From NCBI GenBank assembly GCA_020200675.1, contig JAIVIG010000364.1:1-16180 (forward strand): 16,180 nucleotides of DNA, given 5' to 3'. The translations under genes and the position numbers were made by a program. Under the pieces are notes generated by a model. That model searched no databases and was not told the origin of the DNA. It was given only the letters and a program-made list of their open reading frames with translations. Below are positions 7,179 to 14,375 of the stretch, in pieces. Each line of letters begins with the position of its first letter. Position 1 is the stretch's first letter. This DNA is from Actinomycetota bacterium. Lineage in GTDB: Bacteria > Actinomycetota > Rubrobacteria > Rubrobacterales > Rubrobacteraceae.

Positions 7179-7226
7179 TTTTTGTGCAAGGCCTCCTGCA
7201 CCAAAAGTCGGTGCTCTGCACAAAAA
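7179..7226. repeat. Perfect 10-bp inverted repeat around a TGCACCAAAA motif
   Basis: TTTTTGTGCA (7179-7188) is the exact reverse complement of TGCACAAAAA (7217-7226), with 28 bp between. The interval contains CCTGCACCAAAA (7195-7206), which recurs in reverse orientation at 7987-7998 before the IS630 element. The site lies downstream of the membrane-protein gene, whose stop is at 7256 on the minus strand. The arm TTTTTGTGCA followed by no long T run on the minus strand makes a classical terminator uncertain. It could be a terminator-like hairpin or the edge of a small repeat family. Confidence 0.45.
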
Positions 7227-7255
7227 TTCTAAGCGAGGCTTAGCGGTGGGGTTGT

Positions 7256-7828
7256 CTAGCTCACGCGCGAAGGTTGCTCCGCCGATGCGCCCCTATGCGA
7301 CCAGAGCGTGTAACCCAGCGCCAGCCACAAGAGGCCGTACAATATCGCGCCGCCGTAGTTCCCCAAGGCGAAGTAAACCGGGATACCGAAGACGGCGACG
7401 ATGAGCAAGACCCCGCACCACCGCGGCAACATCCCCGCCCGCAGGGTCGCAGCGCCCAAGAGAACCAATCCGACAGACGCGCCCAAAAATCCTAGCACGA
7501 AGAGCCAATCGAGAACTTCGCGCCCAGCTAAGATGGTGGCCAGGGTGCTCACGAGCATAAGTGCGGTCCCGATGATAGCCGCATAGAAGCCCGTCGCTCC
7601 TAGCGCTCCGTAACTCGGCACCTGTCGGGCATGGAGGCCCACTAGCCCTCCCATCATGCCCACCGACGCGACGCAGAACATCGTTTCGAGGAGGTAGTAA
7701 GAGAACGAACCGGTGATCTCGGTGCCTTGCCCGGAGATCGCCAGGGAGATGAGGCCCGATACTACCCAAGCCACGCCAGCCAAAAAGGCACCTAGCGCAC
7801 CCCACCGCACCAGCTCCGCAGACGACAT
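7256..7828 (-). CDS. Six-helix integral membrane protein, unknown function
   Basis: The 190-residue chain contains six hydrophobic segments, approximately residues 8-32, 44-66, 73-101, 108-130, 138-155 and 160-178, with short loops and a small polar C-terminal tail. It has no recognisable catalytic motif. The overall look resembles small DUF4386-like or other actinobacterial membrane proteins, but I cannot assign a family with confidence. The ATG at 7828 has AAGGAAGGAG about 6 bases upstream, which supports this start. It appears to be a single-gene unit, transcribed away from the IS630 element on its upstream side. Confidence 0.75.
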   Translation of the reverse strand: MSSAELVRWGALGAFLAGVAWVVSGLISLAISGQGTEITGSFSYYLLETMFCVASVGMMGGLVGLHARQVPSYGALGATGFYAAIIGTALMLVSTLATILAGREVLDWLFVLGFLGASVGLVLLGAATLRAGMLPRWCGVLLIVAVFGIPVYFALGNYGGAILYGLLWLALGYTLWSHRGASAEQPSRVS

Positions 7829-7974
7829 GAAGCTCCTTCCTTGTTCGAACGTTTTCGCAAGAGAATGATGACACCTAGCGAAACCCGGTGCATCCTTCGA
7901 ACGAGCTTTTGGAGCGGGCAGCTACTCGGGCGCGGGCAGCTCGACAGCGGGCTGGCCATCGAGCCGACTTTCGA

Positions 7975-8035
7975 TGCAGAATCTCGTTTTGGTGCAGGAT
8001 CGTCCCTAGCCTGAGCCGCAAGCTTTTGGTGCAAA
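7975..8035. repeat. Two TTTTGGTGCA repeats before the IS630 insertion
   Basis: TTTTGGTGCA occurs at 7987-7996 and again at 8024-8033, in the same orientation, 27 bp apart. The first copy is preceded by TGCAGAATCTCG (7975-7986), so it forms TGCAGA-N6-TTTTGGTGCA. The reverse complement of that pattern, TGCACCAAAA-N-TCTGCA, is also found at 7197-7220 and in variant form at 13054-13074. The function is unknown; a regulator site, or the trace of a small repeat family, would fit. Confidence 0.4.
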
Positions 8036-8044
8036 GCCAAACTA

Positions 8045-9116
8045 AGTATCTCAAAGGTATAATCGGGCAATGCCACCATCACGTTACATTCGACTAACCG
8101 AGCAAGAAGACGCTCGACTACGAGAGATCGAGCAAGCTCCCTACTTCAAACCCAAAGTGCGCCTGCGTGCCCAGGTTTTGCGCCTCTCCCATCGGGGCTC
8201 CAACGTGCGAACCATCTCCGCCTACACCGGGCGCTCCAGAGCGAGCGTCGGTCGTGACCTCGACCGTTGGGCCGAGCGAGGCTTCGAGGGTCTTTTAGAT
8301 GGGACGCCTCCAGGCAACCCTCCGCGGATCACCGAGGAGGTGAGGACCTTCATGGAAGAGAAACTTTCCGAAGAACGCACCTGGAACGCCACCCAGCTTG
8401 CCGAGGCTCTTGCAGGGAGCTTCGGAGTGGAGGTCACCTCAGAAGCCGTCCGCCAACACCTCCACTCGATGGACTACTCGTGGAAGTGCACTCGCTATGT
8501 GCCCAACAAACCGCCTGATCCCGAGCAGGAGCGTGAGGCCAGGGAAGAGCTGGAGGCTCTCAAAAGGGGGCGGCAGAAGGAGAGATCGTCCTGAAGTATC
8601 TCGATGAGAGTGGCTTTTACTTGTGTCTGCCTCCGACGCACACCTGGACGCTGAAGGGTCAAGCACATCAGCACCGGGTGAGGGGCCGCTGGGGCTCCCA
8701 GGGGCCCATCAACCTCATCGGGACGCTCCGCCCCTGGAGGGGGGAACCCGGCGGTTGGAGTATAGGGTGCTGGAAGGTTCGTGCGACAGTAAGGAAGTTT
8801 CGGCTACCTGGACGCTCTGGCAGAGAAAGCCCAGCGGGAGGGCAAGCCTTGTGTGGTGGTTTTGGACAACGCTCCATTTCACACCGCCGGGGTAGTCCGA
8901 GAGCGTGAGCAAGAGTGGGAGGAGAGGGGACTCGTACTGTACCGGCTACCAGCGTATTGTCCGCACCTGAACCTCATAGAGGGGGTGTGGCGAAAGCTCA
9001 AAGGCTTCCTGATGCCGCGCCGATTCTACGATTCTGTGGCCGAGTTGAAGGAGGCCGTTTTGCAAGGTCTGCGTTTACTGGAAGCTGTGGAGGTTCAATG
9101 TTCGCTTGGAGATACT
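8045..9116 (+). mobile_element. IS630-family insertion sequence (degraded)
   Basis: The element is bounded by AGTATCTCAAAG (8045-8056) and CTTGGAGATACT (9105-9116), inverted repeats matching at 11 of 12 positions. Each end is flanked by TA (8043-8044 and 9117-9118), the target duplication expected for IS630/Tc1-type transposition. The symmetric bases outside the TA (C on the left, G on the right) extend the palindrome by one. The length of 1,072 bp is normal for the family. It carries one transposase reading frame broken by frameshifts. The element sits between the membrane-protein gene and the MerR regulator. Confidence 0.85.
8058..8063 (+). promoter_or_regulatory. TATAAT -10 box giving a probable leaderless transposase mRNA
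   Basis: A perfect TATAAT lies inside the left end of the IS630 element. The A of the transposase ATG (8070) is 7 bases after its last base, the usual position of transcription start. No Shine-Dalgarno sequence lies between. Leaderless transcripts are common in actinobacteria, so initiation on the first AUG is plausible. No good -35 hexamer is visible at the expected spacing. Confidence 0.5.
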
Positions 9117-9119
9117 TAG
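8070..9119 (+). pseudogene. IS630-family transposase with three frameshifts
   Basis: The N-terminal segment (8070 to about 8565) encodes the helix-turn-helix half, with GSNVRTISAYTGRSRASVGR and a winged region. The frame then shifts -1 near AAAAGGGGG (8562-8570) into LKYLDESGFYLCLPP, the first DDE aspartate. A second -1 shift near CCCC (8731-8734) leads to LEGGTRRLEYRVLEG. A third near TTT (8798-8800) returns to the first frame for VVVLDNAPFHTA (second aspartate) and LNLIEGVWRKLKGF (the glutamate). The TAG stop overlaps the right inverted repeat. The first shift could be programmed, since some IS630 relatives use frameshifting, but three shifts of the same sign point to decay or to sequencing error in homopolymers. 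Without the shifts it would be about 350 residues. Confidence 0.85.
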
Positions 9120-9229
9120 CTCATGATGTCTGCGACGCTTGGGTGTCGATAGCTTGGCGGGTCCAGCAGATAGGTGTCCGGTAACCTTCCTCGCATGCTC
9201 TAATTTCCGAAATTTCTTACGAGATCTCC

Positions 9230-9260
9230 TTGACCCTCACGTTGGGGGAGGCTCTAGACT
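9230..9260 (+). promoter_or_regulatory. MerR-type promoter with 19-bp spacer and operator dyad
   Basis: TTGACC (9230-9235) and TAGACT (9255-9260) form -35 and -10 boxes separated by exactly 19 bp, the elongated spacing characteristic of promoters activated by MerR-family proteins. Within and overlapping the spacer, GACCCTCAC (9232-9240) and GGGAGGCTC (9246-9254) form an imperfect dyad (7 of 9 pairs) around 5 bp. The MerR/TipA-like gene starts 25 bp later, so this is most simply its own autoregulated promoter. Confidence 0.75.
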
Positions 9261-9285
9261 CTAGTGTGTAAGAGGAGGTGAAACC

Positions 9286-10062
9286 TTGAGCTACTACTCG
9301 GTAGGTCGGGTGGCGGATCTCGCCGGTGTGACGATCCGGACGCTACACCACTACGATGAGATCGGCTTGCTCTCGCCCGGCGGGCGTAGCGCGGCTGGCT
9401 ACCGCATCTACGAAGAGCCCGACCTGGAGCGACTGCAGCAGATCCTGTTCTACCGGGAGCTCGGGTTCGCCCTGGAAGAGATCGCGACCATCGTGGACGA
9501 CCCTCGCACCGACGCGGTCGGTCACCTGCGTCGCCAGCGCGGGCTGCTGACCAGGAGGATAGAGCGGTTACAAAAGATGGTCGCGGCTATCGACTACGAA
9601 ATGGAGGCACGAGAGATGGACATCAAGCTGACGCCGGAGGAGAGGCTAGAGGTCTTCGGCGACTTCAACCCCGAAGACCACGCCGAAGAGGCCGAGCAGC
9701 GCTGGGGCGGTACCGACGCCTACCGGCAATCCCAGCGACGCGTCTCGAACTATACGAAGGAAGACTGGCTGAAGATCAAAGCCGAGCATGAGGAGGTGGC
9801 GGCCAACCTGGCAACGCTCTTCAAGTCAGGGGCGGCGCCGGATAGCGAAGAGGCGATGGCTGCTGTTGAAGCGCATCGCCAGCACATCAGCCGCTGGTAC
9901 TATGACTGCAGCTACGAGATCCACCAGGGTCTGGGCGAGATGTACGTCAGCGACGAGAGATTCCCGGCCAACTACGACATGCTCGCTCCTGGCCTTTCGG
10001 AGTTCATCCGGGAGGCGGCCCGCGCCAACGCCGAGCGCGCCTCGGATATCTCGAACAGCTAG
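9286..10062 (+). CDS. MerR-family regulator with TipAS-like ligand domain
   Basis: Residues 1-70 are a MerR winged helix-turn-helix: YSVGRVADLAGVTIRTLHHY followed by DEIGLLSP and RLQQILFYRELGF. Residues about 75-110 are the dimerising coiled coil. Residues about 130-255 resemble the TipAS antibiotic-recognition domain, with WYYDCSYEIHQGLGEMYVSD and the FPANYDMLAPGLSEFIREA ending. TipAL-type proteins bind thiopeptides or other multidrug ligands and switch on their own promoter (known for the family). TTG at 9286 is chosen because AGGAGG lies 8 bases upstream and the MerR domain begins at once. No efflux or resistance gene lies beside it, so its regulon beyond autoregulation is unknown. Confidence 0.9.
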   Translation: MSYYSVGRVADLAGVTIRTLHHYDEIGLLSPGGRSAAGYRIYEEPDLERLQQILFYRELGFALEEIATIVDDPRTDAVGHLRRQRGLLTRRIERLQKMVAAIDYEMEAREMDIKLTPEERLEVFGDFNPEDHAEEAEQRWGGTDAYRQSQRRVSNYTKEDWLKIKAEHEEVAANLATLFKSGAAPDSEEAMAAVEAHRQHISRWYYDCSYEIHQGLGEMYVSDERFPANYDMLAPGLSEFIREAARANAERASDISNS

Positions 10063-10180
10063 ATGTCCGTTGCGTAGTTGGTACATGTAGATTGGCTCTC
10101 AAAAAGGGTCAGAGCTCATTCGGACCTAGTCCTCCGATTCTCTAACGGTACCACTTGGAATGAGGACGATCTCGTCTATC

Positions 10181-11169
10181 TCCTAGATGAGTGTTGCGAG
10201 GATGTCAGGCCCACAGCTCCTTGATGGCCCCCTGCGGTTTGCCCAGCAGTCGGTTTACGTACAAGCCGTAGGTGTAGGCCGTCACCTTCGCGGCGATCCT
10301 CGTGACCAGGCCCACCAGCGTCTTGGCCAAAGTCTCGCCCAGCCCGAAGACCCTCTTGAGGACCGCGAAGCACACCTCCACCTGCTGGCGGATCGCCGGC
10401 CTCCGGTCGGCACGCTCGGTCGCCAGCAACACGCCGGCTTCGGCCAACTCTTCCCCGAGCGCCCCGCTGCGGTAGGCCAGGTCCCCAAGGAGTCTGCGGG
10501 CGATGCCGCCCTCACCGAGACAGGCTCCGGCCAAGAGCTCCCGCACCAGGAGCACGTCCGCGACGTTGGCCGCGGTCAACTCGTAGGAGAGGGGTACGCG
10601 GTTGGTAGAGCAGAGGATGTGCAGCTTCACCCCGTAGACGGCGAAGGAGCCCCACCTCGCCCACGCCGCCCCCTCAAAGCCCGCCGACTGCTTGACCTGT
10701 CTGGGGTGCAGGACCGCAAGCAGCGTCGAGTCGGCGATCAGCGTCTCGGGGTCGCCCACGAGTTCCGCGAGGACCGCGTGCCTCAAGGGCTCCAGGAAGC
10801 GTCTCAGCTTCCTCACGCGGCGGTTCAACGAGGAAGGGTGGAGACCGACCACGCCGGGAAACAGGTGCAAGAAGAATCGCTGGGCGTCGCGCAGGAAGGA
10901 GCGCTCGCTCTCCGCGCCGCGCAGTTGCTGCAAGAGGGCGAGGGTCAGGACCTCCGAGTCCGAGAGCTGCTTTATGGACTCGTAGCTCTTCGCCCTCGGG
11001 TTGAGCGCGGTGTAGGCGTCGTCGGTGAGGCAGAACAGCACGGTTACTGCCTCTTCCAGGAACGCGAGCGGCGGGGTAAGCTGGGGTCGGGCCATCCGGG
11101 GCTCCTTTGGTCGGGTAGTGGCCGGATGGCCTTCTTTCTACTCCCAATCCACGCAACACGCATCTAGGA
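10181..11169 (-). mobile_element. IS982-family insertion sequence
   Basis: The left end carries CTAGATGAGTGTTGCGAGGA (from 10183) and the right end, read on the minus strand from 11168, carries CTAGATGCGTGTTGCGTGGA; they agree at 18 of 20 positions. The repeats are preceded on both sides by TC, so the tips may lie at 10181 and 11169. The 989-bp length is normal for IS982. No target duplication is evident in the immediate flanks. The right tip overlaps the 3' end of the next gene and supplies its stop codon. The related remnant at 12545-12891 lies in inverted orientation across the oxidoreductase gene. Confidence 0.8.
10205..11095 (-). CDS. IS982-family transposase
   Basis: This 296-residue protein has the IS982 layout: a helical N-terminus with LSDSEVLTLALLQQLRG and SERSFLRDAQRFF, then LNRRVRKLRRF, and a DDE catalytic region. 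Candidate acidic residues are the aspartate in LIADSTLLAV, the aspartate in RLLGDLAYRSG and the glutamate in RQQVEVCFAVLKRVFGL. It inserts the element by cut-and-paste (known for the family). ATG at 11095 has AAAGGAG about 6 bases upstream. The frame is uninterrupted and motifs look intact, so it may be active. Its C-terminal 85 residues are the part kept in the deleted copy at 12594-12869. Confidence 0.85.
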   Translation of the reverse strand: MARPQLTPPLAFLEEAVTVLFCLTDDAYTALNPRAKSYESIKQLSDSEVLTLALLQQLRGAESERSFLRDAQRFFLHLFPGVVGLHPSSLNRRVRKLRRFLEPLRHAVLAELVGDPETLIADSTLLAVLHPRQVKQSAGFEGAAWARWGSFAVYGVKLHILCSTNRVPLSYELTAANVADVLLVRELLAGACLGEGGIARRLLGDLAYRSGALGEELAEAGVLLATERADRRPAIRQQVEVCFAVLKRVFGLGETLAKTLVGLVTRIAAKVTAYTYGLYVNRLLGKPQGAIKELWA

Positions 11170-12423
11170 TGGCGCACCACTCTGAGCCGCAGGCTTAACG
11201 TTTTGGTTGAAGCGGAAGAGGTTCGTCGGATCGTACTTGTCCTTCAGGGCTACCAGCCGCTCGTAGTGTTCGCCGTACGCCTCCTTGACCCGGTCTTCTC
11301 CCTCTTCTCCCAAGTTGTTGACGTAGACCCCTGCCTCGAAGAACGGTTGCATCGCATCAAAGAGCGCACGCGTCCATTGAATATTCTCTTCTGAGTCGGA
11401 CGGATCGGCCCACTGCGAGAGGATGAGAAAGTCGTAGTGCTCGTCCCTATGCCGGAAGGCCGTCGCGGCTGGGTCTACACCGTCGGGCGCGCTCTGAAGG
11501 GTCTGGTACGACATCGGCTGGATGCTGTCTTCTAATGGTGAGCCAAACGTGCGGAGAGGATGCAGCACTCGTTCTCCCGTCTCGATTGGCCCACAGTAGC
11601 AGACTGCAACGCCGACCACGACGCGACCGTCCGGGTCATGACCCAACGAAGCCGCGGTGGACAGCTCATCAGGGCAGGTGCTCGCGAACTCGTGGTAGAA
11701 ACGGAGAAAGTCGCGAGCTTCGGCCGCCGAATATCGGAGCCCGCCTCCCAGCACCGAACCGACGGGATGAAGTTGGTACTCGAACGAGGTGACCACACCG
11801 AAGTTGCCACCGCCACCTCGAACTCCCCAAAAGAGGTCCTCGTTCTCCTCGTCGCGGGCCGTTAGCAACCGACCATCAGCGGTCACCACGTCGGCCGAGA
11901 TGAGGTTGTCGCAAGCGAGGCCGTGCTTGCCGTTTAGCCAGCCGAGGCCGCCCCCGAGGGTGAGACCGGCGATGCCGGTCATCGAAACGACCCCGAGGGT
12001 AGTCGCCAGCTCGAACACCTGCGTCTCGTGATCGAACTCGCCCAGCGTTAGTCCTGCTTGAGCTTGCGCGATTCTCCGCGCCGGATCGACCCGAATACCT
12101 TTCATGGGCGACAGGTCAAGCATTAAACCGCCATCAGACACAGCGTTGCCCGCAACGCTGTGTCCACCGGCATGCACCGAAAGCAAAAGATCGTGTGTCC
12201 GGGCGAAGTTAACCCCCTGAATCACGTCGGCGGTTCCTGCGCAACGGACGATCATCGCCGGACGCTTATCGATCATCCCGTTGAAGACAGCGCGAGTGGC
12301 GTCGTAGCCGCCATCTTCTGGGCGTATGAGCTCGCCGCGCAAGTTAGCCGCAAACTCCTGCACGACCGCTTCCTCGAGGGGCTTGCCCACTGGCATACCC
12401 CAATGGCCTTGCTCACTCACCAT
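11164..12423 (-). CDS. BBE-type FAD-linked oxidoreductase
   Basis: This 419-residue protein belongs to the PCMH/BBE (berberine bridge enzyme-like) flavoprotein family. GGHSVAGN (with the histidine that normally carries the covalent FAD), GVVSMTGIAGLTLGGGLGWL and RGGGGNFGVVTSFEYQLHPV mark the FAD domain, and NLFRFNQNVKP marks the C-terminal BBE domain. The cysteine that gives a second flavin bond in some members is not seen before VSMTG, so a single bond through His is predicted. Substrates in the family are sugars, alkaloids or polyketides; the substrate here is unknown. ATG at 12423 has AAAGGA about 9 bases upstream; a GTG at 12444 is an alternative. The TAG stop lies inside the tip of the IS982 element. 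The gene is bracketed by IS982-type ends on both sides. Confidence 0.88.
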   Translation of the reverse strand: MVSEQGHWGMPVGKPLEEAVVQEFAANLRGELIRPEDGGYDATRAVFNGMIDKRPAMIVRCAGTADVIQGVNFARTHDLLLSVHAGGHSVAGNAVSDGGLMLDLSPMKGIRVDPARRIAQAQAGLTLGEFDHETQVFELATTLGVVSMTGIAGLTLGGGLGWLNGKHGLACDNLISADVVTADGRLLTARDEENEDLFWGVRGGGGNFGVVTSFEYQLHPVGSVLGGGLRYSAAEARDFLRFYHEFASTCPDELSTAASLGHDPDGRVVVGVAVCYCGPIETGERVLHPLRTFGSPLEDSIQPMSYQTLQSAPDGVDPAATAFRHRDEHYDFLILSQWADPSDSEENIQWTRALFDAMQPFFEAGVYVNNLGEEGEDRVKEAYGEHYERLVALKDKYDPTNLFRFNQNVKPAAQSGAPS

Positions 12424-12544
12424 AACCTGTCGTCCTTTCCCCACTTTGGTACAGCGACTTCATTATGCTACGGTGACCATCATTGCGCATTCCCCCACGG
12501 GGTCTTGCTTCTGGAGACCATTGCGGTATCCATGTCAAAGGATA

Positions 12545-12891
12545 AGGGACGGTAAAAGAGGGCCATCCACCTTCCCGTTCAAAGGAGCATAAGATGAACC
12601 GCTACCGGAGCGAGGCGCTGTACAAGGCACTAACCGGGATCGGGGTGCTGCTGGTGACCGAGCGTTCCCGACAGAGTGGCAAGAGGCAGCAGATCGAGAT
12701 CGCTCTGGCAAGCTTAAAAAGGTTCTTTCGGCTTGGGGAGACGTTGGCGACGACGCTGGTGGAGCTCGTCACCAGGATCGCGGCGAAGATCCGCGCCCAC
12801 ACTCACGCCTTCCTGGTCAATCGGCGCCTGGAGAGGCCGCAAGGGCGAATCAAAGACTTGTGGGCCTGAGATCCCCGCAACACTCATCTAA
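12545..12891 (+). mobile_element. Internally deleted IS982-type element
   Basis: The 3' end carries a close match to the intact element's tip: bases 12871-12890 read on the minus strand give TTAGATGAGTGTTGCGGGGA, 18 of 20 to the intact copy's left tip. The 5' side keeps the leader of the transposase gene: GGCCATCC, CCCG and AAAGGAG before an ATG occur in the same order in both copies. The middle of the transposase gene is missing. A clear left inverted repeat is not visible, so the 5' boundary is approximate. It lies in opposite orientation to the intact copy. Confidence 0.65.
12594..12869 (+). pseudogene. Transposase C-terminus fused to the native start region
   Basis: The 91-residue frame starts with ATG AAC and then continues as RYRSEALYKALTGIGVLLVTE, matching LAYRSGALGEELAEAGVLLA of the intact transposase and following it to the last residues (RIKDLWA against AIKELWA). 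The catalytic glutamate motif is kept (RQQIEIALASLKRF). The two upstream aspartates are gone, so it cannot transpose DNA. AAAGGAG and the leader of the parent gene remain in front of the ATG, so it can probably be translated. Truncated transposases can act as inhibitors in some IS families; here that is only a possibility. Confidence 0.75.
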
Positions 12892-12915
12892 GACCCAATC
12901 GAGCAACATCAACAT

Positions 12916-13020
12916 CTAACGGCAGGTCGCCAGCGGAGAGAGGGGGCTCGAATCTCCTCCCCTCTCCACCGTCAACAGGCCGGAATCGCAGCGGAGCGAT
13001 ACTGCTCGTATGGCCGTTAG
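12916..13020. repeat. 105-bp palindrome-ended segment with hairpin repeat copy 1
   Basis: CTAACGGC (12916-12923) and GCCGTTAG (13013-13020) are exact inverted repeats enclosing a GC-rich hairpin. The hairpin arms are GGAGAGAGGGGG (12935-12946) and CCTCCCCTCTCC (12956-12967), imperfectly paired. They are followed by GTCAACAGGCCGGAATCGC (12971-12989). The same hairpin-plus-tail pattern recurs at 14265-14318, so this is copy 1 of a small repeat. It is not a tRNA: no cloverleaf can be formed around it. Confidence 0.6.
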
Positions 13021-13126
13021 CGTTGCTCTAGCCATGCACGCCCGGCATTACACCACCAAAAGTGCTGATCTGCATTTATTTAGTTAACTTTCCAAATTAG
13101 CTAGTTATTTTTTAGGACTAATGCCG

Positions 13127-13132
13127 TATACT
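13127..13132 (+). promoter_or_regulatory. Probable -10 box (TATACT) of the DHFR-like/DoxX operon
   Basis: TATACT lies 41 bp before the reductase ATG at the end of an 80-bp AT-rich block (13072-13132) that stands out from the GC-rich surroundings. The block contains TTAGTTAACTTT and CTAGTTATTTTT, two similar direct units that could be a regulator site. No good -35 box is seen at 16-18 bp, so activation by a bound protein is possible. Confidence 0.4.
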
Positions 13133-13173
13133 TCTACCAGATGATCGGAACTCGACGGATGGAGGAAGTCTTT

Positions 13174-13736
13174 ATGAGGAAAGTAACTGCGGGGTTGTTC
13201 GTGTCACTGGACGGCGTTACGGAGTCGCCGGAGAAGTGGCAACTCCCGTACTTCAACGACGAGATGGGAGAGGCGATCGGGGCGGCAATGGCGGCGGCGG
13301 ATGCCATGCTCCTCGGGCGGGTGACTTACCAGGAGTTCGCATCGTACTGGCCGGGAGTGAGTTCCGAAGACCAACCGTTTGCGGACTACATGAACAACAC
13401 GCCCAAGTATGTTGTTTCCACGAGCCTGGACACTGTCGAGTGGAACAACTCGACGCTCATCAAAGGCAACGTCGCGGCAGAGATCGCTAGGTTGAAACAG
13501 CAACCCGGTAAGAACATCGGGATCACCGGCAGCGCCACGCTCGTTCAGTCTCTGCTACAAGACGACCTCCTCGATGAGCTTGGGCTCATGGTCCATCCCG
13601 TTGTCGTGGGGAGCGGGAAGCGTCTCTTCGAGGACGGGGGCGCTCTGAAGGAACTGAAGCTTGTAGATTCGAAGACGTTCAGCACGGGCGTCGTTTCTCT
13701 CACCTACCAACCAGCAGGAAAGGAAGTGGAGGCATA

Positions 13737-13737
<1 letters not shown>
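13174..13737 (+). CDS. RibD C-terminal/dihydrofolate reductase-like protein
   Basis: This 187-residue protein matches the RibD_C/YwjB-type reductase family. Visible features are KVTAGLFVSLDGVTESPEKW at the N-terminus, MLLGRVTYQEFASYWP, KYVVSTSLDTVEWNNSTLI, the nucleotide-binding GKNIGITGSATLVQSLL and LMVHPVVVGSGKRLF. Such proteins bind NADPH in a DHFR fold; most have no known substrate and are often stress-linked. I start at 13174 because GGAGG lies 8 bases upstream; the longer frame from 13141 adds 11 residues not seen in the family. Its stop overlaps the start of the DoxX-like gene by one base, so the two are translated together. Confidence 0.88.
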
Positions 13738-14175
<438 letters not shown>

Positions 14176-14180
<5 letters not shown>

Positions 14181-14257
14181 CGGGAGACTTCTCGCTGCCG
14201 GCGACAAGGTGGACGTCGACATAGAACTCGACACCGAGCCCCGCGAGGTGACCGTGC
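14176..14257 (+). pseudogene. Fragment of a DUF1905/YdeI-like gene
   Basis: In the frame that reads GRLLAAGDKVDVDIELDTEP and then REVTVPP, the wording matches the DUF1905 pattern (AGD-V-V-ELDTEPREV-VP). About 27 residues are recognisable. The rest of the domain, expected to continue with a helix after VPP, is replaced by the hairpin repeat at 14265. Upstream the frame overlaps the tail of the DoxX-like gene in another phase. No start codon or RBS of its own is visible. I read it as a remnant of a neighbour gene deleted at the repeat. Confidence 0.55.
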
Positions 14258-14264
14258 CGCCAGT

Positions 14265-14318
14265 GGAGAGGAGGAGGTCCGGGCCTCCTCCTCTCCGTCG
14301 TCAATAGACCGGAATCGC
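14265..14318. terminator. Strong hairpin between convergent genes, repeat copy 2
   Basis: GGAGAGGAGGAGG (14265-14277) and CCTCCTCCTCTCC (14284-14296) form a perfect 13-bp stem with a TCCGGG loop. It lies between the DoxX-like gene and the convergent aldo/keto reductase, where a bidirectional terminator is expected. There is no T run on either strand, so it is not a textbook intrinsic terminator. The following GTCAATAGACCGGAATCGC (14300-14318) is shared, with two differences, with 12971-12989. Confidence 0.6.
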
Positions 14319-14375
14319 GCCGGAGCCTGGCGAAACGGAGCTCCTACACCGTCCGCGTACCCGAGCAGGGTGCGG

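Noticed and set aside
10187..11167. Plus-strand open frame of 326 codons opposite the IS982 transposase
   Set aside because: It spans the whole element antisense to a clear transposase, includes the IS tips and has no domain features.
12935..12970. 3' end of a tRNA-Ser or tmRNA (CTCGAAT followed by CTCTCCACC)
   Set aside because: The T-stem needs two wobble pairs, the CCA end is misplaced and no 5' acceptor strand exists at the right distance; the segment pairs better as a simple hairpin.
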